Source: Sphingomonadales bacterium
GTDB lineage: Bacteria > Pseudomonadota > Alphaproteobacteria > Sphingomonadales > Sphingomonadaceae
DNA length: 51,301 nucleotides
NCBI GenBank assembly: GCA_027485485.1
Contig: JAIXQY010000201.1
Coordinates: 1 to 51,301 of the forward strand
Direction: 5' to 3'
The notes below the pieces were generated by a model that saw only the letters and a program-made list of their open reading frames with translations, was not told the origin of the DNA and ran no database searches. Both the position numbers and the translations under genes were made by a program. Below, piece after piece: positions 24,348-32,784 of this stretch; the first letter of the stretch is position 1; every line of letters starts with the position of its first letter.

Positions 24348-24781
24348 GCGACACGACATTCCGCCAGCCGCCGGACGTCCACCCCGAAGGCAGTCTGGGC
24401 CACAGCCTGGCCCAGCGCCGCATCCACCGCTTCGATCCCGGCCACGCTGTGATCGAATATGAAGTGCTGCCCGCCATCTGCCATTCCGGCGGCGTGGCGC
24501 AAGGGGGGTTCGTCGCCGGCTGGATCGATGCCGCCATGGCCCATGCCGTGATGGCCAAATATGGGTTCGAAAGGGTGCCGATCAGCCTGGAATTGAAGGT
24601 GAGTTACTTCGCCCCGGCCAACCCCGGCCGCGTGCTGGCCGAAGCCTGGATCGAAAAGGCCGGCGGCCGCACGCTGTTTGCCGAAGGCCGGCTGACCACG
24701 CTGGACGGCAAGGTGCTGGCCAAGGCGAGCAGCACGATCAGCCTGATCGATGCGGCGAAGGTGGCGGCGAAGATGGTGTGA
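24344..24781 (+). CDS. PaaI-type hotdog-fold thioesterase
   Basis: A 145-residue single hotdog domain. HSGGVAQGGFVAGWIDAAMAHAVM matches the PaaI/acyl-CoA thioesterase 4HBT signature, where the Gly-Gly loop binds the CoA ester and an acidic residue on the long helix (here D in GWIDAAM) is catalytic. It overlaps yghU by 4 bp (ATGA) and closes the sigma-factor operon. The product is probably a cytoplasmic acyl-CoA thioesterase; the acyl group is not known. Confidence 0.88.
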   Translation: MSDTTFRQPPDVHPEGSLGHSLAQRRIHRFDPGHAVIEYEVLPAICHSGGVAQGGFVAGWIDAAMAHAVMAKYGFERVPISLELKVSYFAPANPGRVLAEAWIEKAGGRTLFAEGRLTTLDGKVLAKASSTISLIDAAKVAAKMV

Positions 24782-24784
24782 GGG

Positions 24785-25504
24785 CTATTCCGCCTCGCGC
24801 AGGTCGATCCTGATGCTCACCCACGTCCCCACCTGAAAATCGCCGTTCACCCGTGGCGGCTTCACGCGGAACTGCCAGGCGGCTTCCTGCACGGCATAGC
24901 CCAGGCCACTGCCGGGGGTTTCGCCGATGGCCTTGCAATCCTCCACCTTGAAGCGCGGGGCGGTGCGGCAGGCGATCAGGCCATAGGCGCCGGGGCGGCC
25001 CTTGCCGCGGATATAGAAAGCCAGTTCGGCATCGGTCGGCTCGCGCTGCCATTCGGCGGCATAAAGCTTGCTGCCATCAGGCGCCACGCCCACCACGGCA
25101 GTGTCGGGCAGATTGGCGCCGGCCACCTGCGCCGCCGGCATTTCGGCGCGCTGCGTCTTGCGCAGATCAAAGCCCAGCAGGGCCGGATCGCCAAAGCTCC
25201 ATTTCGCCGGCGGCTGATTGGGCACCTGCACGATCACCTCGGGCTGCGGCGCAGTGCGTTGCGGCGTGACGCGCGGCTTGGGCTGCACTTGTGGCCGGGC
25301 GCGTTCGGGAGTGGGCGCGGCGATGTTCACCGCCACCATCGATCCCGGCCCCGGCTTGCCCTTGGGCTGCGGCGGCGCCAGCAGCAGCAACAACAGCAGC
25401 AACAGCGCATGCAGCAGGATCACCACAGCCAGCACCGGCACGCGCCGCCAATCCGGCAGCAGGCCGGGCGCACGGGCAAGGAACGAGGCGGGGGCGGTGG
25501 TCAC
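24785..25504 (-). CDS. TonB-like membrane-anchored protein
   Basis: A 239-residue protein with a short cytoplasmic start, one transmembrane helix (about residues 22-43, VLAVVILLHALLLLLLLLLA), a Pro/Gln-rich stretch (PQVQPKPRVTPQRTAPQPEV) and a globular C-terminal domain ending VKPPRVNGDFQVGTWVSIRIDLREAE. This anchor-linker-domain plan, and the final strand, are those of TonB-like energy transducers, though the YP motif of classical TonB is not obvious. The start is GTG at 25504. It lies 39 bp after metH-C on the same strand. The 3' end meets the convergent thioesterase with a 3-bp gap. Confidence 0.65.
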   Translation of the reverse strand: MTTAPASFLARAPGLLPDWRRVPVLAVVILLHALLLLLLLLLAPPQPKGKPGPGSMVAVNIAAPTPERARPQVQPKPRVTPQRTAPQPEVIVQVPNQPPAKWSFGDPALLGFDLRKTQRAEMPAAQVAGANLPDTAVVGVAPDGSKLYAAEWQREPTDAELAFYIRGKGRPGAYGLIACRTAPRFKVEDCKAIGETPGSGLGYAVQEAAWQFRVKPPRVNGDFQVGTWVSIRIDLREAE

Positions 25505-25543
25505 GGGCAGCGGGGCTTCGATAGGGCGCGCCCGCCCACACCG

Positions 25544-28153
25544 CTAGTCCAGATTTGGCCGCAGCAACTGGGTGGCGCGTTCCAGGCTCACGCCCAACCG
25601 CTGGGCATAGTCGGCCAGTTGGTCCGGCCCCACCCGCGCCACACCGAAATAGGCGCTTTGCGGATGGGCGAAATAAAAGCCCGAAACGGCGGCCGTCGGC
25701 CACATGGCGAAACTGTCGGTGAGTGAAATGCCGGCCCGGGCTTCCACCTCCATCAGATCGAACAGCTGGCGCTTCAGGCTATGCTCCGGACAGGCCGGAT
25801 AGCCCGGCGCCGGGCGGATGCCGGTGTAACGCTCGCGGATCAGATCGTCGTTGCTCAGCTTCGGCCCGGTTTCATGGCCCCAGAACTCGCGGCGCACGCG
25901 CTCGTGCAGATATTCGGCAAAGGCTTCGGCCAACCGGTCGGCCAGCGCCTTCAGCAATATATCGTTATAATCGTCGTTCGCGGCCTTGAAGCGGGCCAGT
26001 TGCAGATCAATCCCCTCGCCCGCCTGCACGGCAAAGCCGCCCAGCCAATCCGCTTCGGGGTAGATGAAATCGGCCAGGCACATGTTGGCCCGGCCATCGC
26101 GCTTGGCAATCTGCTGGCGCAGAAAGGGCAGGCGCGCGATCTCGCGGCTGCGGGCGGCATCGCCAAACAGCAGCACATCATCACCCTCGCGCCGCACCGG
26201 CCAGATGCTGATCACGCCCTTGGGATGCAGCCAGCCTTCCGCCACGATCCGCCCCAGCATCTCCTGCGCATCGGCGAACAGGCTGGTGGCGCTGGCCCCC
26301 ACCACTTCGTCAGTCAGGATCGCCGGATAATTGCCGTGCAGTTCCCAGGCCCGGAAGAAGGGCGTCCAGTCGATATAGGGAATCAGCATCGCCACCGTCA
26401 CATCATCGATGGTCTGCGTGCCGGTGAAATTGGGCCTCACCGGCGGATGCGCCACGAAATCAGTGGGAAATCCGTTGGCGCGGGCCTGCTCGATTGGCAC
26501 CAGCTTGGATTGGCCGCTGCCGGCGCGCTGGATGCGGATGGCTTCATATTCGGCCGCGGTTTCAGCCACCAGCGAATCCTTCAACGTGTCAGACACCAAA
26601 GTGCCGGCCACCCCCACCGCGCGGCTGGCGTCCAGCACATGCACCACCGGGCCCTGATAAGCCGGCGCGATGCGCAGCGCGGTGTGGACCCGGCTGGTGG
26701 TCGCCCCGCCGATCAGCAGCGGCATGGCCATGCCGGCGCGTTGCATCTCGCTCGCCACATGCACCATTTCATCCAGGCTGGGGGTGATCAGGCCCGAAAG
26801 CCCGATCATGTCCGCCTCATGCTTCACCGCGGCATCCAATATGGTCTGCGCCGGCACCATCACGCCCAGATCGATCACCTCGAAATTGTTGCACTGAAGC
26901 ACGACGCCAACGATATTCTTGCCGATATCATGCACATCGCCCTTCACGGTCGCCATGATGATGCGGCCCTTGGACGATGATCCAACGGTTTTTTCCGCCT
27001 CGATATAGGGCAGCAGGATCGCCACGGCCTTTTTCATCACGCGCGCCGATTTCACCACTTGCGGCAGGAACATCTTGCCGGCGCCAAACAGATCGCCCAC
27101 CACGTTCATGCCGGCCATCAACGGCCCTTCGATCACGTCGATCGGCCGGGCAAACTGGTGGCGCGCTTCCTCTGTGTCGGCCTCCACAAAGGCATCGATG
27201 CCCTTCACCAGCGCATGTTCCAGCCGCTTTTCCACCGGCCATTGCCGCCAGAGTTCCGCCGCCGGGTCCGCCGCCCTGGCCGGTCCGCCCTTGAACCTGT
27301 CGGCCACGGCCAGCAGGCGATCGGTTGCATCGGCGCGGCGGTTGAGCACCACGTCCTCGCACAAGTCACGCAGTTCCGGATCAATGGCGTCATACACGTC
27401 AAGCTGCCCGGCGTTGACGATGCCCATATCCATCCCGGCCTGGATGGCGTGATAGAGGAACACGCTGTGCATCGCCCGGCGCACCGGTTCATTGCCGCGG
27501 AAGCTGAACGACAGGTTGGACACCCCGCCACTCACATGCGCATGCGGGCAGCGGCGGCGGATCTCGCGGGTCGCTTCGATGAAATCGACGCCGTAATTGT
27601 TGTGCTCCTCGATCCCGGTCGCCACCGCGAAGATGTTGGGATCAAAGATGATGTCTTCCGGCGGAAAGCCGATGCCGGTGAGCAGCTTGTACGCCCGCTC
27701 GCAGATTTCCACCTTGCGCGCTGCCGTGTCGGCCTGGCCGGTCTCGTCAAAGGCCATCACCACCACGGCGGCGCCATAACGCAGGCACTTCTTAGCCTGT
27801 TCCAGGAACGACGCTTCGCCTTCCTTCATGCTGATCGAATTGACGATGCCCTTGCCGGCCAGGCACTTCAGCCCGGCTTCGATCACGCTCCATTTCGATG
27901 AATCGACCATCACCGGCACGCGGGCGATATCCGGCTCTGCCGCGATCAGGTTGAGGAAGGTGACCATGGCCGCCTCGCTGTCGAGCAGGCCTTCATCCAT
28001 GTTCACATCGATGATCTGGGCGCCATTCTCCACCTGTTGCCGCGCCACCTCCACGGCGGCAGTGTAATCGCCGTTCAGGATCAATTTCTTGAACGCCGCC
28101 GAACCGGTGACGTTGGTGCGTTCGCCGATGTTGATGAAACTCGCAGTGGTCAT
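25544..28153 (-). CDS. metH: Methionine synthase, folate/cobalamin/activation part (split MetH, C-terminal subunit)
   Basis: An 869-residue polypeptide that is the C-terminal three-quarters of cobalamin-dependent methionine synthase. It has the pterin-binding domain (from [13 protein letters not shown] to about residue 260), the cobalamin cap (about 300-390), the Rossmann B12 domain with [11 protein letters not shown] (His408 as the cobalt ligand), and the SAM-binding activation domain with [13 protein letters not shown]. It transfers the methyl group of 5-methyl-THF to homocysteine through cobalamin. The homocysteine-binding domain is encoded by the gene directly upstream, whose stop overlaps this ATG by 4 bp. 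The start at 28153 is set by this overlap and by the conserved N-terminus. Confidence 0.96.
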   Translation of the reverse strand: MTTASFINIGERTNVTGSAAFKKLILNGDYTAAVEVARQQVENGAQIIDVNMDEGLLDSEAAMVTFLNLIAAEPDIARVPVMVDSSKWSVIEAGLKCLAGKGIVNSISMKEGEASFLEQAKKCLRYGAAVVVMAFDETGQADTAARKVEICERAYKLLTGIGFPPEDIIFDPNIFAVATGIEEHNNYGVDFIEATREIRRRCPHAHVSGGVSNLSFSFRGNEPVRRAMHSVFLYHAIQAGMDMGIVNAGQLDVYDAIDPELRDLCEDVVLNRRADATDRLLAVADRFKGGPARAADPAAELWRQWPVEKRLEHALVKGIDAFVEADTEEARHQFARPIDVIEGPLMAGMNVVGDLFGAGKMFLPQVVKSARVMKKAVAILLPYIEAEKTVGSSSKGRIIMATVKGDVHDIGKNIVGVVLQCNNFEVIDLGVMVPAQTILDAAVKHEADMIGLSGLITPSLDEMVHVASEMQRAGMAMPLLIGGATTSRVHTALRIAPAYQGPVVHVLDASRAVGVAGTLVSDTLKDSLVAETAAEYEAIRIQRAGSGQSKLVPIEQARANGFPTDFVAHPPVRPNFTGTQTIDDVTVAMLIPYIDWTPFFRAWELHGNYPAILTDEVVGASATSLFADAQEMLGRIVAEGWLHPKGVISIWPVRREGDDVLLFGDAARSREIARLPFLRQQIAKRDGRANMCLADFIYPEADWLGGFAVQAGEGIDLQLARFKAANDDYNDILLKALADRLAEAFAEYLHERVRREFWGHETGPKLSNDDLIRERYTGIRPAPGYPACPEHSLKRQLFDLMEVEARAGISLTDSFAMWPTAAVSGFYFAHPQSAYFGVARVGPDQLADYAQRLGVSLERATQLLRPNLD

Positions 28154-29199
28154 GCCGCAAACCTGTGCGCTTCCAGACCAGACAGACGCAGCGCCGGCTC
28201 GGCCACCGGCACCACGCGCGCCGGCAAGCCGGCGACCTGGCGCGCCATTGCCGCGATATGCGCCGGCGTGTTGCCGCAACAGCCGCCCACGATGTTCACC
28301 AGGCCCTCATCGGCCCAGCCGCGGATCAGGCCGGCCGTGGTTTCCGGCAGCTCATCATAGTCACCCAGATCATTGGGCAGACCGGCGTTGGGATAGGTCA
28401 TGATCAGCGTATCCGCCGCCTTTGCCAAAGCCTGCACATGCGGGCGCAGTTCGGTGGCGCCGAACGAGCAGTTGAGGCCAACCGCCACCGGCTTCACATG
28501 GGCGATGCTGTGCCAGAAGGCCTCCACCGTCTGGCCTGACAGATTGCGGCCCGAAAGATCGGTGAGCGTCATCGACAGCATCACCGGCACGAGCGCCCCA
28601 CGCGCATCGCCGGCTTCGGCGGCGGCAAAGGCGGCGGCCTTGGCGTTGAGCGTGTCAAACACGGTTTCGATCAGGATGAAATCCACCCCGCCATCCAGCA
28701 GCGCATCAATCTGTTCGCGATACACGGATTTCACGCCATCAAAGGTCACTTCGCGATAGCCGGGATCGCTCACCCGCGGGGAGAGCGACAATGTCTTGTT
28801 GGTCGGTCCCAGCGAGCCCGCCACCCAGCGCGGGCGGCCATCAAGGGCGGTGGCGGCGTCCACGCAGGCGCGGATGATGCGGGCGGCGGCCAGATTGATC
28901 TCCCGCACCCGGTCTTCCATGCCATAATCGGCCTGGCTGATGCGGTTGGCGTTGAATGTGTTGGTGGCCAGCAGATCGGCGCCGGCGGCAATATAGGCGT
29001 TGCAGATGCCGGCGATGGCATCCGGCCTGGTCAGGTTCAACAGATCATTGTTGCCCTTCTGATCATGATTGCTGGCGATGCTGCCGGCATAATCGGCCGC
29101 ATGCAGCCCCAGCGCCTGGATCGCCGTGCCATAGGGGCCATCCTTCACCAGGATGCGGCTGGCGGCGGCGGCGCGCAGGCTTTGGGCGGGATTGGTCAT
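28150..29199 (-). CDS. Methionine synthase homocysteine-binding subunit (split MetH, N-terminal part)
   Basis: A 349-residue homocysteine S-methyltransferase domain. The zinc site appears as VGLNCSFG and the [11 protein letters not shown] pair of cysteines, which together bind zinc and activate the homocysteine thiol. The [13 protein letters not shown] start is typical of the MetH N-terminal barrel. It forms the first module of methionine synthase, here as a separate protein translationally coupled to the remaining modules. It overlaps metF upstream by 4 bp. This two-gene MetH is known from several alphaproteobacteria. Confidence 0.94.
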   Translation of the reverse strand: MTNPAQSLRAAAASRILVKDGPYGTAIQALGLHAADYAGSIASNHDQKGNNDLLNLTRPDAIAGICNAYIAAGADLLATNTFNANRISQADYGMEDRVREINLAAARIIRACVDAATALDGRPRWVAGSLGPTNKTLSLSPRVSDPGYREVTFDGVKSVYREQIDALLDGGVDFILIETVFDTLNAKAAAFAAAEAGDARGALVPVMLSMTLTDLSGRNLSGQTVEAFWHSIAHVKPVAVGLNCSFGATELRPHVQALAKAADTLIMTYPNAGLPNDLGDYDELPETTAGLIRGWADEGLVNIVGGCCGNTPAHIAAMARQVAGLPARVVPVAEPALRLSGLEAHRFAA

Positions 29200-30131
29200 C
29201 GGATCACCTGCTCGGCCGGTCGCACACCCAGAAGATGGCAGATCGCATAGGAAAGCTCGGCCCGGTTCAACGTGTAGAAATGGAAATGCCGCACCCCACC
29301 GGCATAAAGCCGCCGCGCCATTTCGGCGGCCACGGTGGCAGCGACCAGCTGGCGGGCGGCGGGCTTGTCGTCCAGTCCGTCGAACAGCCGACCCATCCAG
29401 TCGGGCAGATGGGTGCCGCAGCTCTGCGCCATTTTCCGGAGATTGGCAAAATTGCTCACCGGCAGGATGCCCGGCACCAGTTCAACCGTCAGCCCGGCCG
29501 CCGCCACACGGTCGCGGAAGCGGAAGAAACTGTCAGGCTCGAAAAAGAACTGGCTGATCGCCCGGCTGGCCCCGGCATCAATCTTGGCCTTGAGCGCATC
29601 CAGATCGGCCTGCGCACTGGCGGCTTCCGGGTGGGTTTCGGGATAGCAGCTTACCGAGATCTCGAAATCATGCCGGCGCTTCAATGCGGCGACCAGTTCG
29701 GCGGCGCTGGCATAACCGCCGGGCACGGGCTGGAAACCGGCGTCGCCACCGGGCGGATCACCGCGCAGCGCCACGATATGGCGCACGCCGGCGGCCCAAT
29801 AATCATCGGCAATTGCGTCCAGCTCGGCCGCGGTGGCGTTCACACAGGTAAGGTGCGCGGCCGCCGGCACCGGGGTTTCGCCGACGATGCGCGCCACCGT
29901 GGCGTGGGTGCGTTCGCGCGTGCTGCCCCCGGCGCCATAAGTGACCGAGAAGAAGCGCGGCGCCAATGGCACCAATGTTTCCACCGCCTGCCACAGGCTG
30001 TCCTGCATGGCCGGCGTCTTGGGCGGGAAAAATTCGAAGCTCACCGCCAGATCGCCGGGAAGATCGGCAAACAACGGCCCGTTCAGCGCACAGGCTGCTT
30101 CCGCCATCTGATTGAGGGTCAGCGCGCTCAT
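29196..30131 (-). CDS. metF: 5,10-Methylenetetrahydrofolate reductase
   Basis: A 311-residue FAD-dependent TIM-barrel enzyme that makes 5-methyl-THF, the methyl donor for MetH encoded downstream. Typical blocks are FEFFPPKTPAMQ, SVTYGAGGSTRERTH, HLTCV, IVALRGDPP and SQFFFEPDSFFRF. The start at 30131 (MSALTLNQ) overlaps the stop of the regulator gene by 4 bp and is preferred over an ATG seven codons upstream. Gene order with the SahR-like regulator and split metH makes a complete methyl-transfer operon. Confidence 0.95.
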   Translation of the reverse strand: MSALTLNQMAEAACALNGPLFADLPGDLAVSFEFFPPKTPAMQDSLWQAVETLVPLAPRFFSVTYGAGGSTRERTHATVARIVGETPVPAAAHLTCVNATAAELDAIADDYWAAGVRHIVALRGDPPGGDAGFQPVPGGYASAAELVAALKRRHDFEISVSCYPETHPEAASAQADLDALKAKIDAGASRAISQFFFEPDSFFRFRDRVAAAGLTVELVPGILPVSNFANLRKMAQSCGTHLPDWMGRLFDGLDDKPAARQLVAATVAAEMARRLYAGGVRHFHFYTLNRAELSYAICHLLGVRPAEQVIR

Positions 30132-31066
30132 GCTGATCTCGTTCCCAGCCACAGGGTCACGCCCAATTGTCCCAGCGCATCGGCCGGCAGCCGCTGGGCC
30201 ACGCTGGCCGTGCAGCCTGCCGCCGCCAGCCAGCCCAGCACCGCTTCATCGGCAAAGCCCAGGCGCAGGTGCCGGCGTTCATCGCGCAGCGCCTCCCGAT
30301 CATGCGGCATCAGATCGATCACCAGCAGCCGGCCGCCGGGGCGCAGCACCCGCGACGCCTCGGCCAGCACGGCGGCCGGATCATCGGCGAAATGCAGCAC
30401 CTGGTGCAGCACGATCGTATCGCAGGCGCCAGCCGCCAACGGCAGGGCATACATGTCCCCGGTTTGCAGCCGGGCGCGGGCCAGGCCGGCCGCCTCCAGC
30501 CGGTTGCGGGCGATGCGCAGCATTTCAGGGGAACGGTCCAGGCCCAGCGCACTGCGGGCCTGGCCGCCGAGCAATTCGATCATGCGCCCGGTGCCGGTGC
30601 CCACATCCACCAGTTCGCCCAGCGCTGCCCCGGCCCCGCCCAAAGCGGCGACGATGGCGGCCTCCACCCCGGCCTCACGGCTGTGGAGCGAGCGTTCCTG
30701 TTCCCATTCATCGGCATGGTCGTTGAACCAGCTTTCCACTGCCGCCCGGCGTTCGGCGCGCACCACGGCCAGCCGTTCGCGATCGGCCGCGGCCAGATCA
30801 CCCGGCGCCAGCGCATCGATCGCTGCCAACACTGGCGCCGTGGCCGCCGCCGGGCCCAGCCGCACAAACACCCAGGCCCCTTCGCGCACCCGCTCCACCA
30901 GCCCGGCTTCGGCCAATATGCGCAGATGGCGGGACACACGGGGCTGGCTCTGCTGCAACACGCGGGCGATTTCGCCCACCGCCAGATCCAGCCCGCGCAC
31001 CAGCAACAGGATGCGCAGCCGGCTAGGATCACCCAGCGCACGGAAAATGGCGAGAAGAATCTCCAT
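30128..31066 (-). CDS. SahR-like regulator: ArsR HTH fused to SAM-dependent methyltransferase domain
   Basis: A 312-residue protein. Residues 1-90 form an ArsR-type winged helix (AIFRALGDPSRLRILLLVRGLDLAVGEIARVLQQSQPRVSRHLRIL). From about residue 150 a class I methyltransferase domain carries DVGTGTGRMIELLGG and HQVLHFADDPAAVLAEASRVLRPGG. SahR of this kind senses S-adenosylhomocysteine and represses methionine-cycle genes, which fits the metF-metH genes behind it. I use the ATG at 31066: a promoter overlapping the operator places its transcription start at about 31068-31070, giving a nearly leaderless mRNA. The ATG at 31078 would lie inside the -10 box. Whether the methyltransferase domain is catalytic cannot be told. 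Confidence 0.88.
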   Translation of the reverse strand: MEILLAIFRALGDPSRLRILLLVRGLDLAVGEIARVLQQSQPRVSRHLRILAEAGLVERVREGAWVFVRLGPAAATAPVLAAIDALAPGDLAAADRERLAVVRAERRAAVESWFNDHADEWEQERSLHSREAGVEAAIVAALGGAGAALGELVDVGTGTGRMIELLGGQARSALGLDRSPEMLRIARNRLEAAGLARARLQTGDMYALPLAAGACDTIVLHQVLHFADDPAAVLAEASRVLRPGGRLLVIDLMPHDREALRDERRHLRLGFADEAVLGWLAAAGCTASVAQRLPADALGQLGVTLWLGTRSA

Positions 31067-31075
31067 GGCCGAAGT

Positions 31076-31103
31076 CATATAAAGTTATCTTTATATCAGT
31101 CAA
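31076..31103 (-). promoter_or_regulatory. Promoter of the sahR-metF-metH operon
   Basis: Reverse strand TTGACT (31103-31098), 16 bases, TATATG (31081-31076). The initiation point would fall about two to four bases before the ATG at 31066. No ribosome binding site is seen, which fits leaderless translation. Confidence 0.55.
31077..31096. promoter_or_regulatory. SahR-type operator
   Basis: ATATAAAG-TTAT-CTTTATAT is a perfect 8-bp-arm palindrome. It agrees with the SahR motif I recall for Sphingomonadales and lies between the -35 and -10 of the methionine operon, so binding should block RNA polymerase. Confidence 0.8.
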
Positions 31104-31143
31104 GCCGGTTGCTGACTCCGGCCGGCCATGCCAAGCAGCGGCC

Positions 31144-31965
31144 ATGCCCCGCTTCGCCGCCCCCGCGTTGCTTGTGCTGCTGCTGGCCGGCTGTGCCAGC
31201 ACCGGCAGCACCGATCTGTCACGTGCCGAGGCCGATCCGTGGGAAAAGTCCAACCGCCGGGTGTTTGCCTTCAACAAGCGGCTGGATCGCTGGGTGGTGA
31301 AGCCGGTCACCAGTGGCTACCGCGCGGTGGTGCCGAAGCCGGCGCGCACGGCCGTTTCAAACGCCTATGGCAATTATGGCGAGCCGGCGAACTTCCTCAA
31401 TTCGGTGCTGCAGGGCAAATTGGCCCAGGCCTTCCGCACGCTGGATCGCTTCATCCTCAACAGCACGCTGGGCGTGGCCGGCGTGATGGATGTCGCCACC
31501 GGCATGGGCCGCCCGCGTGAAGCGGAGGATTTCGGCCAGACGCTGGCGCGCTGGGGCGTCAAGGCCGGGCCCTATATGGTGCTGCCGCTGTTCGGCCCGT
31601 CCACCTTGCGCGATGGCATCATGACGCCGGTGGATTTCTTCGTCGATCCGGCCGATTTCGCCCGCAACGCCTGGCTCAGCCCCAGCTGGGGCGTGCGCAT
31701 CGGCGTGGCCAGCGGGCGCATCATCAATTTCCGCAACGCGCTGATCGAAACCGGCGCCGATCAATTGCTGGCCGACAGCCTGGATGATTATGCCCTGGCC
31801 CGTTCTGCCTATCTGCAGCGGCGGCGGCTGCAATTGTTTGATGGCCAGTTGCCCGCCGATCAGGACCCATTTGCCGACACGGCAGAAGAAGAGACTGAAC
31901 CCCCTCCGACGCCGACGCCACAACCCACGCCTGCGCCCCCGCCCGCCGATCCGCCTAGACCCTGA
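31144..31965 (+). CDS. mlaA: MlaA/VacJ-family lipoprotein
   Basis: A 273-residue outer-membrane lipoprotein. The signal peptide ends in LLLAG-C17, a lipobox. The MlaA body starts DPWEKSNRRVFAFNKRLDRWVVKPV and includes NFLNSVLQGK, RFILNSTLGVAGVMDVA and the characteristic GPYMVLPLFGPSTLRDG. MlaA removes mislocalised phospholipid from the outer leaflet and hands it to the Mla pathway. The tail is Pro/Thr-rich (about residues 245-273). No mla transport genes are adjacent. The 3' end overlaps the convergent methyltransferase by 11 bp. Confidence 0.94.
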   Translation: MPRFAAPALLVLLLAGCASTGSTDLSRAEADPWEKSNRRVFAFNKRLDRWVVKPVTSGYRAVVPKPARTAVSNAYGNYGEPANFLNSVLQGKLAQAFRTLDRFILNSTLGVAGVMDVATGMGRPREAEDFGQTLARWGVKAGPYMVLPLFGPSTLRDGIMTPVDFFVDPADFARNAWLSPSWGVRIGVASGRIINFRNALIETGADQLLADSLDDYALARSAYLQRRRLQLFDGQLPADQDPFADTAEEETEPPPTPTPQPTPAPPPADPPRP

Positions 31966-32593
31966 CGGCGCTGCCCATCACCAGCGGGGTGAGATGCTTC
32001 AGCGCGCCAAACGCCCACTCCACCTCCTTGGCGGGCATCGGCTCCAGCACAAAGCCCGCAGCGCGCACCAGCTCCGCCGACGGCCGGTTGAGGTTGCAGC
32101 CCACGCCAACCACCCGTTGAATCGGGTTCAGCCGCTGCTGCCAGCGCTGCCGCTCCGGATCGTCCGACAGCACATGCTCCAGAAACAGGAATCGCCCGCC
32201 GGGTTTCAGCACCCGGCGCACCTCGGCCAGCACTTGCCCCACATCGCTGACCGAACACAGGGTGAGGCAGCAGACCACCGTGTCAAAACCGGCATCGCCA
32301 AATGGCAAACGCTCGCCCGCGCCGGGGACGGAGGTGATCGGCACCGGCGAATTGGCCAACTGCGCCGCCGCGCGCCGGTTCATGCCTTCGGATGGCTCCA
32401 CCACGGTGAGGCTGGTCACCTGGGCGGGATCATAAAAGGGCAAGGTCGCCCCCGAACCAAAGCCGATTTCCAGCACCGCGCCGCTGGCCCCGCTCACCAA
32501 CGCCTGTCGCCGGCGCATGATGTTGGGATGGCCCAGCGCCCGATCGAGCAGCCAGGGAAAGATGGTTTCGGAATAAAGGCCCATGCGTGGCAT
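31955..32593 (-). CDS. Class I SAM-dependent methyltransferase
   Basis: A 212-residue Rossmann methyltransferase of the Methyltransf_11 type. SAM-binding motif I is VLEIGFGSGATLPFY, motif II is VVEPSEGM, and post-motifs are CCLTLCSVSDVGQVLAEVRRVLKPGGRFLFLEH. The C-terminus (QRWQQRLNPIQRVVGVGCNLNR) resembles the METTL7-like branch, whose members methylate small thiols. The substrate is not determined here. An alternative ATG at 32584 would shorten it by three residues. It is the only reverse-strand gene between mlaA and the MATE gene. Confidence 0.85.
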   Translation of the reverse strand: MPRMGLYSETIFPWLLDRALGHPNIMRRRQALVSGASGAVLEIGFGSGATLPFYDPAQVTSLTVVEPSEGMNRRAAAQLANSPVPITSVPGAGERLPFGDAGFDTVVCCLTLCSVSDVGQVLAEVRRVLKPGGRFLFLEHVLSDDPERQRWQQRLNPIQRVVGVGCNLNRPSAELVRAAGFVLEPMPAKEVEWAFGALKHLTPLVMGSAVRV

Positions 32594-32640
32594 GGTGGCA
32601 CGGGCTTGGCGGGCTGGCCAGCGCCGGTTATCGTCAGGTC

Positions 32641-32784
32641 ATGCGCCGGATGCTCCCTCTCCTCCTCCTGCTTGCTGCCTGTTCGAAGGAGGCTGAGGCT
32701 CCCGCCGGCAACAGCCAGGCCGTGATCGACAAGGCCAATGCCGATGTCGTGGCCGCCGAGGCCGCGGCAGGCACGACCAAGTGA
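32641..32784 (+). CDS. Small lipoprotein, hypothetical
   Basis: A 47-residue precursor. A signal peptide (MRRMLPLLLLLAAC) ends in a lipobox with Cys14, followed by a short Ala/Glu-rich tail with no Cys or aromatic residues. Its stop overlaps the MATE transporter GTG start by 4 bp (GTGA), so it is very probably translated. No family is recognised. Its signal and Ala-rich tail suggest a peptide anchored to a membrane from the periplasmic side. Confidence 0.65.
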   Translation: MRRMLPLLLLLAACSKEAEAPAGNSQAVIDKANADVVAAEAAAGTTK

